This document shows positions 6,633 through 10,038 of a stretch of 10,038 nucleotides of DNA, in pieces; the stretch's first letter is position 1; every line of letters begins with the position of its first letter. The DNA is taken from NCBI GenBank assembly GCA_938029995.1, contig CALHGI010000094.1:1-10038 (forward strand), given 5' to 3'. The position numbers and the translations under genes were made by a program. The notes beneath the pieces are model-generated. The model made no database searches. It was not told where the DNA came from and worked only from the letters and a program-made list of their open reading frames with translations. The stretch is from an uncultured cyanobacterium (GTDB lineage Bacteria; Cyanobacteriota; Cyanobacteriia; Phormidesmidales; Phormidesmidaceae).

Positions 6633-6975
6633 GCAATGGTGTGTAGCTATTCCTCTGCTAATGAAATAGCTAAATAAGGGATCTCTATAATGAAATCTAC
6701 CCTAAACGTTTCTAAAAATGATGATGATTCACTCTATTGACATCCTAAGTTACAAGATGTGAAGCATGGGCTGTTTCCTGCTCATGGAATGCCACAGAAC
6801 AACCGTATATTTTCTGATATGGGCTCATACAAACACTACAACTACGCAGTGATAATCATTTTTATGATATAGCTTTATTTCCGTAGCTTATAACAGCTGA
6901 GATCGCCCCAGCCGTGCTACTGAGCCGCAAGCAGTATAACTTGATCGTTAAAACGTAATCTCTCGGTCAGATCCT
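6633..6975. other. 343-nt non-coding gap upstream of the photoreceptor kinase
   Basis: This gap separates two minus-strand genes and should hold the kinase promoter and the 3' end of the sigma/DUF1822 transcript. It is AT-rich and contains only tiny open frames, the longest noticed being about 22 codons on the plus strand. An 8-bp inverted repeat lies next to the kinase start. A possible but weak minus-strand promoter is TTTAGA-18 nt-CATTAT at about 6687-6716. No T-tailed hairpin, RNA gene or mobile element was recognised. Confidence 0.5.
6644..6672 (-). promoter_or_regulatory. 8-bp inverted repeat in the leader of the kinase gene
   Basis: TAGCTATT (6644-6651) and AATAGCTA (6665-6672) form a perfect 8-bp inverted repeat with a 13-nt spacer. 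It ends 11 nt before the kinase ATG. Read on the minus strand, the only purine-rich SD-like stretch, AGAGGA, straddles the loop and the near arm. It could be a protein-binding operator or an RNA hairpin affecting translation; sequence alone does not distinguish these. Confidence 0.4.
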
Positions 6976-8109
6976 TTAGCTAATAAAGTCTTCTTGGCAA
7001 ACGCTGTCGGTTAGCTGGATATGAACCCTAAGTCGCTGACCAGCTAAACAGCGAAATGCGGGAATTTGAATAAAGGCATCCTGCATCCCTGCTTTAACGG
7101 TTTTGAGTAGTTCTCCCGTTTCTGACATCTGTAAAGCAAGAATAAGGTTGTTGGGTAATAGGGATTTATTGGCTGAATGTAGCTGAATGCGAATGTTACG
7201 GTGTTTGTTGGCTTCAATGTCGACGCTAAACATTAACAGCAGTTCATCCCATGCCGTGTTGAGGCAGATTTTTTTGCCGCAGGTGAGGACCGCCACACCG
7301 TCTGCGTTTGAGCGAAAGTTGGCCAGGGCGAATGGGGGGTGTAATGTTTGGATGGGTTGCCATCCTTGGTCAAAGATTTCATTTAGCCAATCTTCTACGC
7401 TGACGATGGAAAGGCTATGGCGCTGTTGGTATAACTGCTGTCGCCAATGGTCGTCGCTAAATAGGGCTCCCCACTGCTCGAAGGGTAATGCCAATCTGGG
7501 GTCAGGTGCGTGGGCCAAGCTTTGGATCAGGCTTTTGGCCTGAGCATTGGGTAACTCGACCAGTGGAGCGGAGGGGAGATCGGTTGGCTGAACGAGCTGT
7601 TGTGCCACCCAAAAGACAGCAAGATCTTGGATTAGATCCGTTTCTTTCAGGGTGTAGGTGCGGGCCGTTGCATTATAAATGCCCTGACTCTTGAGCTGGG
7701 CATGGGTAGTATATCCCCACAACACGAGTTGGCCGTCGTCAACATCAACGTGGGCTGCAAGGTAGTAATCGGCGCACCAGCCTCGCAGGTCAACCCATTC
7801 TTGGGGCACCTGTAGTTCTGTTGCGTGGATGGTTTCCGATAGCATAACTACAATGCGGGCTTGGCCCAACTGTAGCGCCAAGCCATCCACTACATGCCAA
7901 ATGTCGAAGGGAGCAGCATGGGGCCAGGGTAAAACGGGGCCATTAAATTCTTCTTGGCACCAGGCCATTAGGGCTGCTAGCCCTAACTGATGTAGATAGA
8001 TGCGCCAGCGAGCGGCTGTATCTGCCATGGCTGCGCTGCGCTGCCATCGGAGTAGATCGGCTGGCATTTCTAAAACGGGTTGAACAGGATTGTCAAAGAG
8101 AACGCTCAT
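6976..8109 (-). CDS. DUF1822 family protein
   Basis: This is a 377-residue protein recognised as DUF1822, a family found almost only in cyanobacteria and without known biochemical function. The most diagnostic part is the central segment WCADYYLAAHVDVDDGQL followed by WGYTTHAQLKSQG (about 111-143), then RTYTLKETDLIQDLAVFWVA (150-169). The C-terminal part (about 270-370) looks beta-rich. No signal peptide or membrane helix is seen, so it is probably cytoplasmic. Its ATG overlaps the TGA of the upstream sigma-like gene (ATGA, 8106-8109), implying translational coupling and a shared function. Such pairs are often followed by a CHAT-domain (caspase-like) gene in cyanobacteria; here a long gap follows instead. 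It may act as a partner or regulator of the sigma-like protein, which is inference from the constant pairing. Confidence 0.88.
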   Translation of the reverse strand: MSVLFDNPVQPVLEMPADLLRWQRSAAMADTAARWRIYLHQLGLAALMAWCQEEFNGPVLPWPHAAPFDIWHVVDGLALQLGQARIVVMLSETIHATELQVPQEWVDLRGWCADYYLAAHVDVDDGQLVLWGYTTHAQLKSQGIYNATARTYTLKETDLIQDLAVFWVAQQLVQPTDLPSAPLVELPNAQAKSLIQSLAHAPDPRLALPFEQWGALFSDDHWRQQLYQQRHSLSIVSVEDWLNEIFDQGWQPIQTLHPPFALANFRSNADGVAVLTCGKKICLNTAWDELLLMFSVDIEANKHRNIRIQLHSANKSLLPNNLILALQMSETGELLKTVKAGMQDAFIQIPAFRCLAGQRLRVHIQLTDSVCQEDFIS

Positions 8110-9326
8110 TCCAATACCTCAGGCAGTTCTGGCGAGTAGTGGTATTGCAACCACTCATGGATGACCTCGCTAACATTGGCTAATATGGCGGACTCTGGGG
8201 AGATATGCAGGGTCTCTTGTCCCCATATGGCTACTTTAAGCAAGAGTTGCTGACGAATGCCACGGAGTCTGCGGGACACTTGATACTGTTTAATGTCAAG
8301 CTGGTAGGCAATTTGGGTTTGGGTCAGGGCCTTTTGATAGTAGAAGGATAATAGGTCGTGACTGGGGGCATCTAGGTCTAGAATCGCGGTTTTCAAAACC
8401 TGATTAATTTGTTGCATCTGTCGTTGCTGTTGGGCGTATTCCTCGGTGGCTAAGAGCTCCACCATGGGGTTGCTGGTTGAGGCTAGGGTATCTAGATGTT
8501 CTTCTCCAGGCTGGTCATCATATTGGGGTTGGTTGAGGGAGGTGACAATTGGGTTTAAGTAGGACCTAGCCATGGCGGCTAGCTTGCTTAGCTCCATGGA
8601 CAGCTGTTGGGGATCTGTCGTCTGGGGACCCGCTGGGTGATCTATCCCTGGGGCATCCATGTCTGGGGCGAGCCGATGGCGGAGGTGATAGCGTTTTGCT
8701 ATGGCCTCTAGCTGTTCTTTATTGGGGGCTAGTAAGCTGCGGACTGAACGGTTTGGATCGGGGACGCAGATGTCTTTAAAGCATTGCCACAGTAGGATGT
8801 AGGCCCCGATGTAGACAAAACCGGCGGTCTGCATGGCTTGGGTCAGCTGGGTTTGACTGATCCGGCGCAATAACCCCCAATCGCTGCTGATGTTAATTTC
8901 ATGCTGCTGTCGCAGATGATCTCGAATGCAGTTGCCAAAGGCTCTGTGGGCATAGGCCTTGAGGGTGCTGCCGTGGTCGGGATTATAGCCATTGAGAATC
9001 CGATCTATGTTTGCGATCGCAATATGAAATCCATCCGCCGGCGAACATTGCACCATGGGAAAACGCCGGGTGATCCCTTCACTGGCCCAGTAGCACGGTT
9101 CCTGTAAATAGGCCCAAAGGTGATGGGCGGCATAGGGATGTCCATGCCGTTGCCGATACCAATACAGCGTCCAAAACTTTTCTGACTGCTCCGGTTGACT
9201 ACTTTGCCGCAGATGGCTCTGCATACTGTTGACCAGTCGCGAATCTGACTGCCATGCTTCCAACCGATCATCCGCAAATCTAGCAAAGGTAGAAAACATG
9301 GCCAATGTGTCGGTTCGGGGATGCAT
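8106..9326 (-). CDS. Divergent cyanobacterial sigma-70-like protein paired with DUF1822
   Basis: This 406-residue protein matches the cyanobacterial sigma-like family found beside DUF1822. The N-terminus MHPRTDTLAMFSTFARF resembles the family beginning that I recall. A region 2-like helical part lies at about 45-140, including TLKAYAHRAFGNCIRDHLRQ. Region 4 contains a clear helix-turn-helix, LTQTQIAYQLDIKQYQVSRR (334-353), preceded by a DLLSFYYQ segment. A long middle section (about 150-300) replaces the compact linker of ordinary ECFs, so promoter specificity cannot be predicted. ATG 9326 is preferred over ATG 9299 because the family motif starts there and AGG lies 6 nt upstream. It is the first gene of a two-gene unit, with a 209-nt upstream gap that holds several dyads. 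Confidence 0.85.
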   Translation of the reverse strand: MHPRTDTLAMFSTFARFADDRLEAWQSDSRLVNSMQSHLRQSSQPEQSEKFWTLYWYRQRHGHPYAAHHLWAYLQEPCYWASEGITRRFPMVQCSPADGFHIAIANIDRILNGYNPDHGSTLKAYAHRAFGNCIRDHLRQQHEINISSDWGLLRRISQTQLTQAMQTAGFVYIGAYILLWQCFKDICVPDPNRSVRSLLAPNKEQLEAIAKRYHLRHRLAPDMDAPGIDHPAGPQTTDPQQLSMELSKLAAMARSYLNPIVTSLNQPQYDDQPGEEHLDTLASTSNPMVELLATEEYAQQQRQMQQINQVLKTAILDLDAPSHDLLSFYYQKALTQTQIAYQLDIKQYQVSRRLRGIRQQLLLKVAIWGQETLHISPESAILANVSEVIHEWLQYHYSPELPEVLE

Positions 9327-9389
9327 TGGCTACCTAAAAGTGACACAGCGACATGTTGGATGGACCAGGGGCCACCCCATGGGTTTTCT

Positions 9390-9421
9390 AATCCATAAGA
9401 TACTATCTAGGGCAATGGATT
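9390..9421 (-). promoter_or_regulatory. Inverted repeat upstream of the sigma-like gene
   Basis: AATCCAT (9390-9396) and ATGGATT (9415-9421) are a perfect 7-bp inverted repeat around an 18-nt spacer. The spacer contains a second dyad, AGATA-C-TATCT (9398-9408). They lie 64-95 nt upstream of the sigma-like start, where a promoter or operator would be expected. No clear -35/-10 pair could be assigned. Confidence 0.3.
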
Positions 9422-9442
9422 GAGCCTAAAGCTATTGATAAC

Positions 9443-9458
9443 TTAAGGATTATCTTAA
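9443..9458. promoter_or_regulatory. Small dyad TTAAG-6-CTTAA
   Basis: TTAAG (9443-9447), spacer GATTAT, CTTAA (9454-9458) form a symmetrical AT-rich site in the gap between the Nudix gene and the sigma-like gene. It may be a regulator-binding site. At 5 bp per arm, chance occurrence is quite possible. Confidence 0.22.
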
Positions 9459-9535
9459 ATTGAGCGTGGTACGATAGAACATTTTAGGGAAATGGGGCTT
9501 AGTAGGGAGCAGATGCCTGGGCTGGGGCTTTTTTC

Positions 9536-9964
9536 CTAGGGGCTAGGCCGCTTGCCATAGTGGCGATAGTGCCAATAGTCTTGCAAAATCTGGTCGTGAT
9601 CAAAGCAAAGGTTTTGCGGTAGCTCCCACAGGTCAAATAATTTAAAGTTTTTCGCATCATCCCCAGCCATGGGGGTGCCCGTGGCTGTCGCTAAAAACAC
9701 AATGCTAATCGTATGTTTACGCAGATCTCGCTTTGGGTCTGAGTACACATGGAATTGTTCCAATAGCTTAATCTCTAGGCCGATTTCTTCCTTTGCCTCG
9801 CGGATTGCCGCCGTCTCCACCGCTTCTCCATAGTCCACAAAGCCGCCGGGCAGTGCCCAGCCCAGGGGGGTATTTAAGCGCTCAATTAAAATGATTGGCC
9901 GCTGGGGACGGTCAATCATCTCAATAATGATGTCGACGGTGGGGGCAGGATTTCGGTAGTCCAT
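9536..9964 (-). CDS. Nudix hydrolase, probable ADP-ribose pyrophosphatase type
   Basis: This is a 142-residue Nudix protein. The Nudix box (residues 41-63) fits GX5EX7REUXEEXGU exactly, with E47, R55, E56, E59 and E60 present, so metal-dependent hydrolysis of a nucleoside diphosphate linked to another moiety is expected. The preceding GWALPGG and the following YSDPKRD and HTISIVF segments resemble bacterial and archaeal ADP-ribose pyrophosphatases; that substrate is inferred, not shown. The start ATG 9964 ([14 protein letters not shown]) matches where relatives begin. The frame is open to ATG 10003 and ATG 10033, but those 13-23 extra residues look unrelated. No good Shine-Dalgarno was found for any of the three. 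The stop at 9536 is followed by a 209-nt gap, so the gene is probably transcribed separately from the sigma/DUF1822 unit. Confidence 0.9.
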   Translation of the reverse strand: MDYRNPAPTVDIIIEMIDRPQRPIILIERLNTPLGWALPGGFVDYGEAVETAAIREAKEEIGLEIKLLEQFHVYSDPKRDLRKHTISIVFLATATGTPMAGDDAKNFKLFDLWELPQNLCFDHDQILQDYWHYRHYGKRPSP

Positions 9965-10038
9965 AGGGTGTGTTAACCGGACGGTATAGCATCGAATAAC
10001 CATGCTAAAGTCAGTTGGCCCAGATAAAGTCAAGACCT

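Noticed and set aside
6737..6765. TTGACA on the plus strand at 6737-6742 as a -35 element
   Set aside because: No -10-like hexamer lies 16-18 nt downstream, and there is no plus-strand gene to serve.
9005..9346. A 113-codon minus-strand frame overlapping the start of the sigma-like gene
   Set aside because: It is a shadow in another frame. The overlapping 406-residue frame carries the family N-terminus and the downstream helix-turn-helix.
9493..9534. Six-T run after TGGGGC and an 8-bp direct repeat TGGGGCTT (9493-9500, 9523-9530), considered as a terminator
   Set aside because: There is no matching left arm for a hairpin, and on the plus strand no gene ends here. For the minus-strand Nudix gene the run reads as A, not T.

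Overview
The window looks like the chromosome of a cyanobacterium. Five copies of the HIP1 octamer GCGATCGC occur in about 10 kb, base composition is moderate, and several gene families are typical of cyanobacteria: tandem bilin-type GAF domains on a histidine kinase, and a sigma-like protein overlapping a DUF1822 protein. An Acaryochloris- or Leptolyngbya-like organism would fit, but this is an impression and not something the sequence proves.

Layout from left to right. (1) A SUMF1/formylglycine-generating-enzyme-like lipoprotein gene lies on the minus strand (208-1155). (2) Divergent from it is a tight plus-strand operon: a YCII/DGPF-family protein (1298-1639), a glutathione S-transferase (1649-2275) and an ECF sigma factor with a long C-terminal TPR-like extension, of the ECF42 type (2280-3512). 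Gaps in the operon are 9 and 4 nt, and each downstream ribosome binding site overlaps the previous stop codon. A TGTCGA-18 nt-CGTC motif sits in front of the first gene and matches the ECF42 promoter as I remember it, which suggests the sigma factor drives its own operon. (3) Convergent with this is a 1007-residue sensor histidine kinase on the minus strand (3609-6632). It has four phytochrome-superfamily GAF domains, all with the bilin-anchoring Cys-His. The first three also carry a DXCF second cysteine, so it is best read as a cyanobacteriochrome photoreceptor kinase. Its H, N, F and G2 boxes look intact, but the G1 box is degenerate. (4) After a 343-nt non-coding gap comes a minus-strand pair with an ATGA overlap: a divergent sigma-70-like protein (8106-9326) followed by a DUF1822 protein (6976-8109). 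(5) At the right edge is a minus-strand Nudix hydrolase (9536-9964), probably of the ADP-ribose pyrophosphatase type.

Two regulatory units stand out: the ECF42-type stress or redox operon, and the multi-bilin photoreceptor kinase, which has no response regulator in the window. The sigma/DUF1822 pair is a known cyanobacterial gene couple, usually seen near CHAT-domain proteins, but none is present here. No tRNA, rRNA, CRISPR array, insertion sequence or attachment site was seen.
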